Shown one piece after another: positions 42,952 to 53,155 of a DNA stretch of 64,000 nt (its first letter is position 1; each line of letters begins with the position of its first letter). The DNA lies in assembly GCF_017741935.1 (NCBI RefSeq), contig NZ_JAGHMH010000010.1:1-64000 (forward strand), in the 5' to 3' direction. The stretch comes from Rhizobium sp. 16-449-1b (GTDB lineage Bacteria > Pseudomonadota > Alphaproteobacteria > Rhizobiales > Rhizobiaceae). The notes beneath the pieces are model-generated. The model worked only from the letters and a program-made list of their open reading frames with translations, was not told where the DNA came from and searched no databases. The position numbers and the translations under genes were made by a program.

Positions 42952-43361
42952 GCAAAGGCGCCGACCGCACCTTCATCTGGCGAGCGGGAGGCGCCGCTCG
43001 GTTCCATTTGCCGTGCTCCCAAAGGCCGAACGTCGTTTGGGAGCACCGATCCTCTGGCGGCAGGAAACCCCGCCAGTGACCAATGTCGTTGTACGGAGCC
43101 AGCCAGAGCGTCCTATCGCCAGCAGTGCTGGCAAGCGGTCGCGTCCCTTCAGGACGCGGTTCTATCTCTCTCAGACACCCCATTTTGCACCCGCCGTTCC
43201 GGCGTCAAGGACATCGCGGCCACTCCAATTTTCCCTGCGCCGTAAGCGGCACAGGGAAAATCGGTTCCTCCGCTCGCCGCACGGCGGCCGCGTTCCGCGC
43301 TCCCTGACCCCTCACGGCTACGGTGCAGACACCTTTCGTCAGAAACGAAAAGGAGACTCTG
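42952..43361. other. Intergenic stretch with a long hairpin
   Basis: 410 bases without a supported gene. The main element is the long inverted repeat at 43228-43261. The last 20 bases carry AAAAGGAGACTCTG, the ribosome site of the next ORF. Confidence 0.4.
43228..43261 (+). repeat. Near-perfect 15-bp-stem inverted repeat
   Basis: ATTTTCCCTG (43228-43237) pairs with CAGGGAAAAT (43252-43261). Inside, GCCG pairs with CGGC around a TAAG loop, with a single C/A mismatch between the two stems. No T-run on either strand, so it is not a plain terminator; it could be a site for a dimeric protein or a mobile-element remnant. Confidence 0.65.
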
Positions 43362-43676
43362 ATGACAAAGCATCAAAACACCCACCTGGTTGGCGAAGAC
43401 AAGAAGCTACCGGATCAACGGCCGAACTGGCTTGAAAGTTTGCGCCGAAATTTCGATGCGGAGGTGCATCTTCCCGCCGATATCTCTCGCGAGTTTCTGT
43501 CTGCGGCGCTGCTTTGGGCGATCGGCAACAAGGTCGATTTCGGGTTGTTCCACGAGGCCGACGAGATCATCATTGCGCACTTCGGCGGTGATGAGATCTA
43601 CCTCCCGTCCCGGTGGTCCGACAAACGATGGCACATCGGCCTTGAGGACAAAGAGCCTTTTGACCCGGGAGATTGA
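43362..43676 (+). CDS. Hypothetical protein (104 aa)
   Basis: ATG at 43362 after AAAAGGAGACTCTG. Acidic, soluble product: MTKHQNTHLVGEDKKLPDQRPNWLESLRRNFDA, then a helical middle (SREFLSAALLWAIGNKVDFGLFHEADEIIIAHF). No family recognised. It is convergent with the nuclease gene and ends before a cluster of hairpins. Confidence 0.58.
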   Translation: MTKHQNTHLVGEDKKLPDQRPNWLESLRRNFDAEVHLPADISREFLSAALLWAIGNKVDFGLFHEADEIIIAHFGGDEIYLPSRWSDKRWHIGLEDKEPFDPGD

Positions 43677-43766
43677 GGCCGAGACCAGAGGCGGCTCGCC
43701 GCCTCGGGTCTTTGCCTTTCGCGTGAGCCGTTTCCAGCCGGATCGACCGGCCGAAGCGGCTATGAA

Positions 43767-43844
43767 AGAGGGGCTTTTGCGCCCCTCTCAACCTCACCCC
43801 ATGAAGGAAGGGCGATGCCCCTCCTTCAAACTTCCTCGCATGGG
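43767..43844. terminator. Cluster of hairpins between convergent genes
   Basis: AGAGGGGC-TTTTGC-GCCCCTCT (43767-43788) is a perfect 8-bp stem. TGAAGGA-AG-GGC / GCC-CC-TCCTTCA (43802-43828) is a second stem, and CCCCATG (43797-43803) with CATGGGG (43838-43844) can enclose it. The group lies between the stop of the 104-aa gene and the convergent nuclease gene, and may act as a bidirectional transcription stop. Confidence 0.55.
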
Positions 43845-43917
43845 GAAAGGGGACGGTTCCCTCCTCCCTTCCCCAAACCCCTATCCCTCTCCCGTGCAGG
43901 AAAAACGATGATGGCTG

Positions 43918-44508
43918 TCACAGCCCCTGGCACCATCCGTGTCGCGCCCCATCCCATGACCGGGCGAGGCCTTCCTTGATCAAAACATCGCCCAGCGAGT
44001 TGCCCGCGCGAGACACGGTTCGAAGTTTGCGTCCATACTTGTCCTCGTCACGGAACCCGGCCGCCAGAGAGAATTTTCCAGCGTTGAGCAGCGTCAACAG
44101 GCGGGATTTCGCCGCTTCACCTTTCATCCGTTCAGCCTCGCAGCGGGGCGGGCTGAGTTCAGGCGTATCGATATCGGCAATGCGGATTTTCTCGCCCCCG
44201 AACCAGAAGGTGTCGCCATCGACGATGCAGTTCGTCCGATGGCTGTCGCCGCACAACACGAATGGCGCAGACAGCATATCTTGCCCCGGCGTTCTGGCGA
44301 AGGCTGCGATGCTGTCGAGATGGCCGCTGCGCTCGAGATACAGCCAACCGGCGGCGCCGATCACCACGGCCCAGACAATCGCGGTCGGAATGCCTCTGCC
44401 GCGATCGGGACGGTGAAGACCCGGCGTCGAGCGCGACGCGTTGAAGCCGGCGCGATTGTTCGCGATCTTCCGGTTTTTCCTGAACGGTAAGACGTTCTTT
44501 TGCACCAA
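43918..44508 (-). CDS. Thermonuclease-family (SNase-like) protein with membrane anchor
   Basis: 196 aa. The N-terminus is basic, with one transmembrane segment (IVWAVVIGAAGWLYL, about residues 44-58), so the nuclease domain faces the periplasm. The SNase fold is visible as CIVDGDTFWFGGEKIRIADIDTPEL (active-site Arg and Asp region), followed by the RDEDKYGRKLRTV segment with the second catalytic Arg. It starts with TTG or GTG (44508/44505) after GGGGATAAAAGC. It is the gene immediately downstream of traG on the same strand. A similar arrangement occurs on other rhizobial plasmids, but a role in transfer is not established. Confidence 0.8.
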   Translation of the reverse strand: MVQKNVLPFRKNRKIANNRAGFNASRSTPGLHRPDRGRGIPTAIVWAVVIGAAGWLYLERSGHLDSIAAFARTPGQDMLSAPFVLCGDSHRTNCIVDGDTFWFGGEKIRIADIDTPELSPPRCEAERMKGEAAKSRLLTLLNAGKFSLAAGFRDEDKYGRKLRTVSRAGNSLGDVLIKEGLARSWDGARHGWCQGL

Positions 44509-44587
44509 GCTTTTATCCCCCTTCGCCAGCAGACGTTACAGTCGGTTTGGTTTCATCGGCGTTTACCGCAGGCGTCGAATTTGAAGC

Positions 44588-46516
44588 TTACTTCCCCCTT
44601 CCGCCGATCGCATGAAACCGGTTCTCGCCGACGCAGGCCCTCATATCAACCCGCCGGAACCAGATGGCCCGGCCGCATCTGAGCGGCGCATTGCCGGCTG
44701 TGAAGACGATCTGTTCGTCCGCCCGCATGCGTAGGACTTCGTGCGGCTGAATCAGCGGTCGAGCCGCGAGCTGCTTCGAGCGCGTTCGTGACGACCCTTT
44801 CGCTTGGAAACTGCGGCTGACCTGGTCGATCTCGACCGTGGTCATGCCGCAGCGTTTCGATATGTACTCGGCAGTCTCCGGATCGTTGATCGCGGCGAAC
44901 GAAATCCAGCTGGCACTCTCAAACCATTTGCTTGCTGCGTCCCGGCCGCCATAGGTCTCACGCATCTGGCCGATCGACTGATAAATCATCGTCAGCGTAA
45001 TCCCGTATTTGCGGCCGGCGTCGCGCGCGGTCTCGATGATCCGCATGTAGCCGAGGCGCGCGACCTCATCGAGCAGAAACAGCGCGCGCCCATTGAGCTG
45101 TCCGTCGCAATTGTAAATCGCATTCAGGAACGAGCCGATGATGACTCGCGCAAGACCCGAATGGGTCTCCAACGTCTTGAGGTCGATGTTGATGAAGACG
45201 TCGGTGTTTCCCGCGGCGATATCGCTGGTCGAGAATTTCTTTCCCGACACGAGGGCGGCATAGTTCGGATAGGAAAGCCAGTGCGTTTCCTTGACCGCAT
45301 TGGCATAGACGCCGGAGAAGGTTTCCGGCGTCATGTTGACGAAGGCGGCGACGTTCTCCTTCACGAAATCCGAGCCGGAATTGTCGTAGATGTCTTGCAG
45401 CCGCTTGCGCAATGTCGGCTCCGGCTCCGAGAGATTCATGCGCACCTGCCGAAGCGTCTGCTCCGTCTCATCCGTGTGACCAGACAAGCAGACATCGGCG
45501 ATGAGCGCCGTGAGCAACTGCAGCGCCGATGCGCGAAAGAAGTCGTCACGGACGCCGCGCGCGCCGCCGCTGTCGCTCATGATCCATGACGCGACGGAGG
45601 CGATATCCTCTTCCTTCGTTCCGCCGAAACGGCCGACCCAGTCCAGGACATTAAAGCCGATGTCTGGCTTCTTGGGATCGAGGACGAACACGTCTCTCCC
45701 CGCTCCGCCGCGATGCGCGGAGACCATCGGTGCGACCTCGTTCGACGGATCGAGCACGATCAATGTACCACCCCATTTGAGTGCCGTCGGGATCGTCACC
45801 GACGTTGTCTTGAAACCGCCGGAACCGGCAAAGACGATTCCGTGCGACGAGCCGAAAGAGCCATCGAAGCATAGTAACGGCGACTTGCCGCCGGCGCCCC
45901 AGGTTTCCGCGTTGTCGGATCGAAACGCTTGTGATGCAACGCTGTCCTTGTCGACCCGATAATGCTCGCCAATGACGATACCGCCAGTATCGGGAAACAG
46001 CTTCGCCGCTTCCGTCAGTTTCATCCAATCCGCTTCGCCATGGAGCGCCCGCTTGCCCTGAATGCGTTTCGGCTCGACACGTGCGAACGCCGCATTGCCG
46101 ATGAGCACAACGCGGAGTGCGAAGCAGGCACACATGAGTGCTACGCCCGCTCCGATCGCCGTTGCTGGATCGAGATAGACCAAGACCGACTTGTCGGCGT
46201 TAAGCGCCTTCGTGAAATCGGCAAGGCGCATCGTTTCGCGGGTAGCCGCGATCAGGATCGTCCCGCTGCATCCGGCAAGGACACCCCAACCTGCCTGCTT
46301 GACGTTGATCGAGCCGGCGCTCGCGAACAGGAACAGAATTCCGATCGCCGCACTGGCACCATAGGGCAAGGCGATCCCCGCCCGCCCCCATGCCAGTCGC
46401 GCAGCCTCGGTCTTGCCGAAGCCTGAAAGCCACTGCTCGATCCCGGTCATTCCGATGACGACCAGGATCATCAACGTCCCTGGCACGACGACGAGCGCAA
46501 TCCTATTGATCGTCAT
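44588..46516 (-). CDS. traG: Conjugal transfer coupling protein TraG (VirD4 type)
   Basis: Inner-membrane ATPase that links the relaxosome (TraA-bound DNA) to the mating channel. 642 aa. The N-terminus carries two to three transmembrane segments ([56 protein letters not shown]). Walker A is GSGGFKTTS near residue 230 and Walker [12 protein letters not shown] near 482, followed by [14 protein letters not shown]. The start at 46516 overlaps the end of traD by 14 bases, the usual traCDG coupling; the open frame further upstream runs inside traD. Transcribed away from oriT. Confidence 0.95.
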   Translation of the reverse strand: MTINRIALVVVPGTLMILVVIGMTGIEQWLSGFGKTEAARLAWGRAGIALPYGASAAIGILFLFASAGSINVKQAGWGVLAGCSGTILIAATRETMRLADFTKALNADKSVLVYLDPATAIGAGVALMCACFALRVVLIGNAAFARVEPKRIQGKRALHGEADWMKLTEAAKLFPDTGGIVIGEHYRVDKDSVASQAFRSDNAETWGAGGKSPLLCFDGSFGSSHGIVFAGSGGFKTTSVTIPTALKWGGTLIVLDPSNEVAPMVSAHRGGAGRDVFVLDPKKPDIGFNVLDWVGRFGGTKEEDIASVASWIMSDSGGARGVRDDFFRASALQLLTALIADVCLSGHTDETEQTLRQVRMNLSEPEPTLRKRLQDIYDNSGSDFVKENVAAFVNMTPETFSGVYANAVKETHWLSYPNYAALVSGKKFSTSDIAAGNTDVFINIDLKTLETHSGLARVIIGSFLNAIYNCDGQLNGRALFLLDEVARLGYMRIIETARDAGRKYGITLTMIYQSIGQMRETYGGRDAASKWFESASWISFAAINDPETAEYISKRCGMTTVEIDQVSRSFQAKGSSRTRSKQLAARPLIQPHEVLRMRADEQIVFTAGNAPLRCGRAIWFRRVDMRACVGENRFHAIGGRGK

Positions 46517-46718
46517 TGCCGAAGGCCTCCACGCCGATTGCCGTGAGCCTGGACCGCTCGCCCTCGTCGCCTTTGATCCGGCGGGCGGCATCGAGAAGCG
46601 CGCCCAGCAACAGCGCGCGCTTCTCGTAGCGCAGCCCGGCTTTGACGATCAGCCCGCCGAGCTCGATCTTTTCGCGCGTGTCCTTCTTGCGGGCATCGGA
46701 TGTCATCGTCCTCGCCAT
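46503..46718 (-). CDS. traD: Conjugal transfer protein TraD
   Basis: 71 aa, the usual size for Ti-type TraD, with the characteristic core [44 protein letters not shown]. Accessory relaxosome component; exact role not settled. It lies four bases after traC and overlaps traG. The start at 46718 (MARTM) or the ATG four codons further (46706, MTSDARKK) are both possible. The open frame extends further up inside traC and is not used. Confidence 0.88.
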   Translation of the reverse strand: MARTMTSDARKKDTREKIELGGLIVKAGLRYEKRALLLGALLDAARRIKGDEGERSRLTAIGVEAFGNDDQ

Positions 46719-46722
46719 GCGC

Positions 46723-47019
46723 TCAAGCCTCGCCAGCGCTGCCCGCGCCCGCGCCAGACGCGTCCTCCGTGGTCGACGCTTGTCCGCTGCTGTCGCCGGC
46801 GCCCTTCTTCCCTCCGGTCGTAGCGCCATGCCCTCCCCGAAATCGCTTGGTCAGTTGCTCAAACGCTGCCTGAAGTTCCGCCTCGTCGATTTCGATCTCG
46901 CCAAGGCCCGCCTTGAGCGCGACCCTACCTATCCGCTCGGCTTCCCTGGTCTCGGCGAGCTTGAGCTGTTCCTGCAGTTTTGCGATTTCGTCGCGGATTT
47001 TCGAGGAAGGCTTCTTCAT
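46723..47019 (-). CDS. traC: Conjugal transfer protein TraC
   Basis: 98 aa: [39 protein letters not shown], matching the N-terminal coiled coil of Ti-type TraC, with a low-complexity Gly/Ser/Ala C-terminus. First gene of the leftward traCDG operon starting next to oriT; accessory relaxosome protein. Confidence 0.9.
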   Translation of the reverse strand: MKKPSSKIRDEIAKLQEQLKLAETREAERIGRVALKAGLGEIEIDEAELQAAFEQLTKRFRGGHGATTGGKKGAGDSSGQASTTEDASGAGAGSAGEA

Positions 47020-47076
47020 GTCCGATCGTCTCCTGGGTGAGAAAGCTTGTCTTTCGAACCCAGTTTTTCGGAACAG

Positions 47077-47091
47077 AGTGCGGAACGCACT
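47077..47091. promoter_or_regulatory. 15-bp palindrome in the traC/traA divergent promoter region (candidate TraR box)
   Basis: AGTGCG-GAA-CGCACT, a perfect 6-3-6 palindrome between traC and oriT. The GTGC and GCAC half-sites recall the tra box of pTi (GTGC-N6-GCAC), but the spacing is shorter. Since TraR is encoded in the window, it is a candidate activator site for both transfer operons; unproven. Confidence 0.4.
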
Positions 47092-47141
47092 ACTGTGAAT
47101 CCTACAATCGCCAAGGGCGATGCTTTCGGGAATGATCCCGG

Positions 47142-47200
47142 CCGTTCCGAAGGAGCGGCTTCCAAGGGCGCAATTATACGTCGCTGGCGCGACGTGTTGC
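47142..47200 (+). other. oriT: Origin of transfer (oriT)
   Basis: Between divergent traCDG and traAFBH, where pTi and related rhizobial plasmids have oriT. The segment has GGGCGCAATTATACG (47166-47180), resembling the nic region of the RSF1010/pTi (MOBQ) family. ACGTCGC-TGGC-GCGACGT (47178-47195), a perfect 7-bp stem, adjoins it, and a smaller imperfect hairpin CCGTTCC-GAA-GGAGCGG lies just to the left. TraA would nick here. The nick position itself is not fixed by the sequence alone. Confidence 0.8.
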
Positions 47201-47273
47201 TGAGAGAGGCTGGTGGGGCCGCCGCTCCTGACGAACCCTTTGATTTCGTTCGCAACCGGGAAAGAATTCCGCC

Positions 47274-50200
47274 GTGGCCGTCCCTCACTTCTCCGTCAGC
47301 GTCGTCGCCCGTGGCTCCGGCCGCAGCGCCGTCCTGTCGGCGGCCTACCGGCACTGCGCCAAGATGGAGTTTGAGCGGGAAGCCCGGACGATCGACTACA
47401 CGCGAAAACAGGGGCTCCTGCATGAGGAGTTTGTGATCCCCGCCGACGCGCCGGATTGGGTTCGCAGCATGATTGCCGATCGCTCGGTGGCCGGCGCATC
47501 CGAGGCCTTCTGGAACAAAGTGGAGGGCTTCGAGAAGCGATCCGACGCGCAGCTCGCCAAGGACGTCACCATAGCCCTGCCGCTTGAGCTGACGGCGGAG
47601 CAGAACATCGCGCTCATGCGCGACTTTGTGGAGCGGCACATCACCGCGGACGGCATGGTCGCCGACTGGGTCTATCACGACGCCCCCGGCAATCCCCACG
47701 TCCACCTCATGATCACATTGCGCCCGCTGACCGAAGACGGTTTTGGTTCGAAGAAGGTCGCGGTGCTCGGCCCGGATGGCAAGCCAATCCGAAATGACGC
47801 CGGCAAAATCGTCTATCAGCTGTGGGCCGGTGGCACTGAGGATTTCAATGCGTTTCGCGACGGCTGGTTCACCTGCCAGAACAGGCATCTGGCGCTTGCG
47901 GGTCTCGACATCCGCATCGATGGCCGTTCCTTCGAAAAGCAGGGTATCGACCTCGAGCCAACCATTCACCTCGGCGTCGGCGCTAAAGCCATCGAGCGCA
48001 AGGCCGAGCAATCCAACCACAAGTCGGAGACCTCGACTCCCAAACTCGAACGCATCGAGCTTCAGGAGGAGCGCCGTTGCGAGAACGCCCGCCGCATCCA
48101 GCACCGTCCGGAGATCGTGCTCGACCTGATCACGCGGGAGAAGAGCGTCTTCGACGAACGCGATGTTGCGAAGGTGTTGTATCGCTATATCGACGATGTC
48201 GCTCTGTTCCAAAGTCTGATGGTCCGCATTCTGCAAAGTCCGGAAGCGCTCCGGCTCGAACGCGAGCGGATCAACTTTGCGACAGGTATTCGGACCCCCG
48301 CGAAGCACACCACGCGCGAGATGATCCGGCTTGAAGCCGAGATGGCCAATCGCGCGATCTGGCTCTCCGGTCGCGCCTCCCATGGCGTCCATGAGGCGGT
48401 GCTGCAGGCGACCTTTGCGCGCCATTCCCATCTGTCGGATGAGCAGCGAACGGCAATCGAGCATATCGCCGGGGCCACGCGGATCGCCGCCGTCATCGGC
48501 CGTGCGGGCGCCGGCAAGACCACGATGATGAAGGCTGCGCGCGAGGCATGGGAAGCAGCAGGCTATCGTGTCGTCGGCGGCGCCTTGGCGGGCAAAGCGG
48601 CCGAGGGATTGGAGAAGGAAGCGGGCATCGGCTCCCGCACATTGTCGTCGTGGGAGCTTCGCTGGAACCAGGGTCGCAACCAGCTCGACCACAAGACGGT
48701 GTTCGTGCTGGACGAGGCCGGCATGGTGTCGTCACGGCAGATGGCGCTGTTGGTCGAAGCCGTCACCAAGGCCGGCGCCAAACTCGTACTTGTCGGCGAT
48801 CCGGAACAGCTTCAACCGATCGAAGCGGGTGCCGCCTTCCGCGCCATTGCCGATCGCATCGGCTATGCAGAACTCGAAACAATCTATCGTCAGCGCCAAC
48901 AATGGATGCGCGATGCCTCGCTCAATCTCGCTCGTGGCAATATCCGCAAGGCTGTCGACGCCTACACCGCTCATGGTCGAATGATTGGTTTGAGACTGAA
49001 GGACGACGCGGTCGAAAGCCTGATCGCAGCGTGGGACCGCGACTACGACCCTTCGAAGACCAGCCTGATTCTCGCACACCTCCGCCGCGACGTCCGAATG
49101 CTTAACGATATGGCGCGCGCCAAGCTGGTCGACCGCGGTGTCGTCGAAGACGGATTACCGTTCAAGACCGAGGACGGAACCCGCATGTTTGCCACAGGCG
49201 ACCAGATCGTGTTCCTCAAGAACGAGGGCAGCCTTGGCGTCAAAAACGGCATGCTCGCAAAGGTGCTTGAAGCCGCACCTGGCAGGATCTTTGCGGAGAT
49301 TGGTGACGGCGTGCACCGCCGCCAGGTCACGATCGAGCAGCGCTTCTATAACAGCCTCGATCACGGCTATGCGACGACGATCCACAAGAGCCAGGGCGCG
49401 ACGGTCGACCGGGTGAAGGTGCTTGCTTCCCTCTCGTTGGACCGGCATCTCACCTATGTGGCTATGACGCGCCATCGTGAGGATCTCGCCGTCTACTACG
49501 GCAGTCGGTCGTTCGCCAAATCCGGCGGCCTCATCCCGATCCTGTCGCGTCGCAACGCCAAGGAGACGACCCTCGATTACGAGAAGGCGTCGTTCTACGC
49601 CCAAGCGCTGCGCTTTGCGGAAGCGCGGGGCCTTCATCTTGTCAACGTCGCCCGCACGATCGCACACGATCGCCTCCAATGGGCCGTCCGGCAAAGCTCG
49701 AGGCTCGCCGACCTCGGCGCCCGACTTGCCGCCATCGGCGCGGCAATCGGACTGGTCCGTGGCGGCAACAACCAATCCATCCCGAACACGATCAAGGAGG
49801 CCAAGCCCATGGTGTCAGGTATCACCACCTTCCCGAAATCGCTTGAGCAGGCTGTCGAGGACAAGCTCGCCGCCGATCCCGGGCTCAAGAAGCAATGGGA
49901 GGACGTCTCGACCCGCTTCCAGCTCGTCTACGCGAAGCCGGAAGCTGCCTTCAAGGCGATCAATGTCGATACCATGTTGAAGGACCAGTCGGTCGCGCAG
50001 TCCATCCTGGCAAGGATTGCCGGCGAGCCAGAGAGCTTTGGCGCGCTCAAGGGCAAGACCGGTCTTCTCGCCAGCCGTGGCGACAAGCAAGACCGGGAAA
50101 AAGCGGTCGCCAATGTGCCGGCGCTCGTCCGAAATCTTGAACGTTACCTTCGTGAGCTGGCCGAGGCCGAATTGAAACATGAGACGGAGGAGCGCGCGGT

Positions 50201-50600
50201 CCGGCTCAAGGTTTCGGTCGACATCCCGGCGCTCTCACCATCTGCCAAACAAACGCTCGAACGCGTTCGTGATGCGATCGATCGCAACGATCTCCCGGCT
50301 GGCCTCGAATACGCGCTCGCCGACAAAATGGTGAAGGCAGAACTCGAAGGTTTCGCCAAGGCGGTTTCCGAACGTTTCGGGGAACGGACCTTCCTGCCTT
50401 TGGCTGCGAAAGACACGAGCGGCAAGACTTTCGAGACCGTCACAGCAGGAATGACGGCCGGCCAGAAGGCGGAGGTCCAGTCTGCGTGGAATTCCATGCG
50501 GACGGTCCAGCAACTTGCTGCTCATGAACGGACGACCGAAGCGCTTAAACAGGCGGAGACGATGCGTCAGACGAAGAGCCAAGGGCTCTCCCTGAAATGA
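47274..50600 (+). CDS. traA: Relaxase-helicase TraA (Ti type)
   Basis: Nicks oriT, attaches to the 5' end of the transferred strand and unwinds it. 1108 aa from a GTG start. The MobA/MobL relaxase domain is at the N-terminus ([23 protein letters not shown]) with motif [20 protein letters not shown] near residues 140-155 (metal-binding His). The TraI/RecD-like helicase has Walker [11 protein letters not shown] near residue 410, [27 protein letters not shown] and [18 protein letters not shown]. The C-terminal 300 residues are helical with unknown function. First gene of the traAFBH operon; its stop overlaps traF. Confidence 0.96.
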   Translation: MAVPHFSVSVVARGSGRSAVLSAAYRHCAKMEFEREARTIDYTRKQGLLHEEFVIPADAPDWVRSMIADRSVAGASEAFWNKVEGFEKRSDAQLAKDVTIALPLELTAEQNIALMRDFVERHITADGMVADWVYHDAPGNPHVHLMITLRPLTEDGFGSKKVAVLGPDGKPIRNDAGKIVYQLWAGGTEDFNAFRDGWFTCQNRHLALAGLDIRIDGRSFEKQGIDLEPTIHLGVGAKAIERKAEQSNHKSETSTPKLERIELQEERRCENARRIQHRPEIVLDLITREKSVFDERDVAKVLYRYIDDVALFQSLMVRILQSPEALRLERERINFATGIRTPAKHTTREMIRLEAEMANRAIWLSGRASHGVHEAVLQATFARHSHLSDEQRTAIEHIAGATRIAAVIGRAGAGKTTMMKAAREAWEAAGYRVVGGALAGKAAEGLEKEAGIGSRTLSSWELRWNQGRNQLDHKTVFVLDEAGMVSSRQMALLVEAVTKAGAKLVLVGDPEQLQPIEAGAAFRAIADRIGYAELETIYRQRQQWMRDASLNLARGNIRKAVDAYTAHGRMIGLRLKDDAVESLIAAWDRDYDPSKTSLILAHLRRDVRMLNDMARAKLVDRGVVEDGLPFKTEDGTRMFATGDQIVFLKNEGSLGVKNGMLAKVLEAAPGRIFAEIGDGVHRRQVTIEQRFYNSLDHGYATTIHKSQGATVDRVKVLASLSLDRHLTYVAMTRHREDLAVYYGSRSFAKSGGLIPILSRRNAKETTLDYEKASFYAQALRFAEARGLHLVNVARTIAHDRLQWAVRQSSRLADLGARLAAIGAAIGLVRGGNNQSIPNTIKEAKPMVSGITTFPKSLEQAVEDKLAADPGLKKQWEDVSTRFQLVYAKPEAAFKAINVDTMLKDQSVAQSILARIAGEPESFGALKGKTGLLASRGDKQDREKAVANVPALVRNLERYLRELAEAELKHETEERAVRLKVSVDIPALSPSAKQTLERVRDAIDRNDLPAGLEYALADKMVKAELEGFAKAVSERFGERTFLPLAAKDTSGKTFETVTAGMTAGQKAEVQSAWNSMRTVQQLAAHERTTEALKQAETMRQTKSQGLSLK

Positions 50601-51163
50601 CGGCGGGAACTGGAACGCGCCGGTCGATGACTACGCAGCAGCGACGAGCCGTTGTGGTTCTGCCGATGGCGGCAGTGGCCGCCATCCTGCTGGTGGTGAC
50701 TGCCGTCGTCGGCGGCTACCGCATCAATCTGACACCGAGCGAGCCACTCGGCCTGTGGCGCATTATGCCGCTTCATCGACCGGCAGCGGTCGGCGACCTC
50801 CTGTTCATCTGCCCGCCGGAAACGGCGGCAATGCGGGCAGCGAGGGCTCGCGGCTATCTCCGTTCCGGTTCCTGCCCGGGTGGGGTCGCACCGTTGATCA
50901 AGACAGTGATCGCCGTCGCAGGACAACACGTCGAAATCGGCGCCAGCGTAAACGTGGAAGGTCGGGAAGTTCCCTCTTCCAGTCTTGCCCAACGAGACGG
51001 AAAGGGACGGCCGTTGGCGCCGTTTATGAGCGGCACCATACCGCCTGGATATGTCTTTCTGCATTCCGCGTTCCCCGGCTCCTACGATTCCCGATACTTC
51101 GGTCCGGTGCCTACTCCGGGGATTCTCGGTCTGGCGCAGGAGGTCCTCACCTATGCGCCGTGA
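50597..51163 (+). CDS. traF: Conjugal transfer peptidase TraF
   Basis: 188 aa signal-peptidase-like (S26) protein that in Ti/RP4 systems matures and cyclises the TrbC pilin. One N-terminal transmembrane segment ([24 protein letters not shown]). The nucleophile Ser is in [12 protein letters not shown] and the general-base Lys in [15 protein letters not shown]. The ATG overlaps the traA stop codon (ATGA). trbC itself must lie beyond the right edge of the window. Confidence 0.93.
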   Translation: MTAGTGTRRSMTTQQRRAVVVLPMAAVAAILLVVTAVVGGYRINLTPSEPLGLWRIMPLHRPAAVGDLLFICPPETAAMRAARARGYLRSGSCPGGVAPLIKTVIAVAGQHVEIGASVNVEGREVPSSSLAQRDGKGRPLAPFMSGTIPPGYVFLHSAFPGSYDSRYFGPVPTPGILGLAQEVLTYAP

Positions 51164-52316
51164 TTACCTTCGGCCGGCGCTGCTGATATTCGCTTCGATC
51201 GCGATCGGCGTAGTGGGCTGGAGCGGCCATGTGTTGCTTCTACCCGTCGCGCTGGGGTTTCCGCTTCTGTGGTCGATCTCGCGAACGAGATTTGTGGCGG
51301 CACTTGTCTCTGCCGGATATTTCCTGGCAGCAGCACGTGGTTTGCCGCAAGGCGTAGCGGCGTTCTATTCGTCGGACATCTGGCCGGGCCTTCTGCTTTG
51401 GCTGTGTGCGTCTTTGAGCTTCGTTGCCGTGCATACGGTCGTCTGGACGGAGAACAGCGGAGTTCGTCCGTTTCGCTATCTTCTGGCAGCCATCATCATG
51501 TCGATCCCGCCTTTCGGTATCACGGGCTGGGCGCATCCTGTCACCGCCGCGGGTGTTCTGTTCCCAGGGTGGGGATGGTGGGGACTTGGGCTTATGACAG
51601 CTGGCCTTGCGGGCCTCGTAACCCGCATCTGGCCAGCTGTCGCCATCGCCTTCGCAGGCCTTTGGCTGTGGTCCGCCGCATCGTGGACCGAGCCGGGTCT
51701 ACCCAATGGCTGGCGCGGTGTCGACCTCGAATTGGGCGCTTCGCTCGGTCGGGACGCCGGTCTTCACCGCCAGCGTGACCTGATCGCAACGGTGCGGAAT
51801 GCGGCCAGCGATGGCGCACGCTTTGTGGTGCTGCCGGAAACTGCGCTCGGTTTCTGGACACCGACCGTGGCGCGGCTTTGGACGAGCGCGTCCGGCGATA
51901 CCGATGCGACGGTCATCGCCGGCGCAACGGTGCTCGATGCCGCCGGCTACGACAATGTCCTCGTCGCGATCGACAGGAAGGGCGGCCGCATCCTTTATCG
52001 CGAACGTATGCCGGTTCCCGGATCGATGTGGCAACCGTGGCGGTCCTGGTTCGGGGAAAGTGGCGGCGCAAGGGCGGATTTTTTTGCGAATCCGGTCGTC
52101 CCGATCGGTGCCAGCCGGGCAGCGCCGCTGATCTGCTACGAGCAACTGATCGTTTGGCCGATCCTTCAGTCCATACTCCACGATCCGGATTTTGTCGTCG
52201 CCGTGGGAAACGGATGGTGGACCGAAGGGACGTCGATTGTCGCCATTCAGCGCGCCTCTGCCACCGCATGGGCAACGCTCTTCGGAAAACCGCTTGTTAT
52301 TGCCTTCAACACCTGA
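51153..52316 (+). CDS. traB: Conjugal transfer protein TraB
   Basis: 387 aa. The N-terminal half has about five to six hydrophobic segments; the C-terminal half is a nitrilase/apolipoprotein-N-acyltransferase-like domain with Glu in [12 protein letters not shown] and Cys in [14 protein letters not shown]. Ti-type TraB increases transfer efficiency, possibly through envelope modification. The start at 51153 has GCAGGAGGTCCTCACCT before it and overlaps the traF end by 11 bases; the longer open frame lies within traF. Confidence 0.9.
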   Translation: MRRDYLRPALLIFASIAIGVVGWSGHVLLLPVALGFPLLWSISRTRFVAALVSAGYFLAAARGLPQGVAAFYSSDIWPGLLLWLCASLSFVAVHTVVWTENSGVRPFRYLLAAIIMSIPPFGITGWAHPVTAAGVLFPGWGWWGLGLMTAGLAGLVTRIWPAVAIAFAGLWLWSAASWTEPGLPNGWRGVDLELGASLGRDAGLHRQRDLIATVRNAASDGARFVVLPETALGFWTPTVARLWTSASGDTDATVIAGATVLDAAGYDNVLVAIDRKGGRILYRERMPVPGSMWQPWRSWFGESGGARADFFANPVVPIGASRAAPLICYEQLIVWPILQSILHDPDFVVAVGNGWWTEGTSIVAIQRASATAWATLFGKPLVIAFNT

Positions 52317-52332
52317 CTGCCTAGGAGACACC

Positions 52333-52950
52333 ATGCTCGACGCCGCCCTGATAAAAGAATGCGCAGACCCTTCCCTCAAGCCCGCGATCGTCGAGCAGTT
52401 CGTGATGGCAGCGGGCTCGGATGATCCCCTCGCCGTTACCGTCAAATCGGGCGGCCGATTGATACTCGTTCCGAAAGCGGCATCGACTGAGGAGGCGCTG
52501 GCAATCGTACGCCAATATGCTGGTCAGGCCGTCGTCCGCGTCGGCCTGACGCAGTTTCCCGCTGGGGTTGGAGTCAAGGAAGCGACCGATTTGAAGCCCG
52601 ATTTAGTCGACCCCTGCCAGAATCTTCGCAAAGGCACGGCGATGTTCGCCAAGGTCCTCAGGATCGTTGCGAAATGGTATGGCAACCCCACGAGCAAAGA
52701 CGTCTTCCCGCAGATTTTTGAGGATGCGGTTTACGCATGGAAAACCGGTGAGTTCGAGGGCGTGAGCGTGTTTCAGGCGGAGGATCCAGGAACAACGGTT
52801 GGTGTTTCGCAGCAAAGTAGAGAGAAGATCCCCGCCGAGGAGGGGGAGGACGTTGACGCAAAAGCAAGAGAGGAACAGCCAGAGGCGGAGCAGGATGCTG
52901 GGCGCGCGGGGATACGGATCGATCTGTCGCGCATTGGTGGTCAGCAATAG
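52333..52950 (+). CDS. traH: Conjugal transfer protein TraH
   Basis: 205 aa. The first 140 residues match the conserved TraH pattern of quorum-sensing rhizobial plasmids (MLDAALIKECADPSLKPAIVEQFV, DPLAVTVKSGGRLILVPK, VRVGLTQFPAGVGV, NLRKGTAMFAKVLRIVAKWYG). The C-terminus is acidic and variable. Role in transfer not defined. CTAGGAGACACC precedes the ATG. Its stop codon coincides with the start of the 24-bp repeat array. Confidence 0.9.
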   Translation: MLDAALIKECADPSLKPAIVEQFVMAAGSDDPLAVTVKSGGRLILVPKAASTEEALAIVRQYAGQAVVRVGLTQFPAGVGVKEATDLKPDLVDPCQNLRKGTAMFAKVLRIVAKWYGNPTSKDVFPQIFEDAVYAWKTGEFEGVSVFQAEDPGTTVGVSQQSREKIPAEEGEDVDAKAREEQPEAEQDAGRAGIRIDLSRIGGQQ

Positions 52951-53140
52951 CATTGAGTTCAAGGCGGAATCTTAGTTTGAGTCCAATGCATAAAATTAGT
53001 GGGACTCAAACGCATTAAACTAGTGCGATTCAAAAGCGTGAAACTAGTGTGACTAAAATGCAGGATATTAGTGTTTGTCAAAGGCGTCAAATTAGTGCAA
53101 CAACAATGCACGGAAGTAGTGGTCCACTACTCACACATCG
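52949..53140 (+). repeat. Array of eight 24-bp degenerate direct repeats (iteron-like)
   Basis: TAGT occurs at 52973, 52997, 53021, 53045, 53069, 53093 and 53117, exactly every 24 bases. Each unit reads roughly TAGTG-N-GACTCAAA, then an N, GC and an A-rich end. A more degenerate unit precedes them at 52949, overlapping the traH stop. Units 2-4 are the best conserved and the last two are decayed. There is no spacer, so it is not CRISPR. Its end is 15 bases before the Fic gene start, so it forms that gene's whole upstream region. A role as operator array or iteron-type site is inferred. Confidence 0.85.
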
Positions 53141-53155
53141 TCGCCGGAGGCCAAC

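Noticed and set aside
47016..48692. Minus-strand open frame of 558 codons covering oriT and the relaxase domain
   Set aside because: TraA motifs on the plus strand are unambiguous, and the frame runs across oriT.
52949..53140. 24-bp repeats as a CRISPR array or T-DNA border
   Set aside because: The units are directly adjacent with no spacers, and the sequence does not resemble the T-DNA border consensus; the array also has no cas genes nearby.
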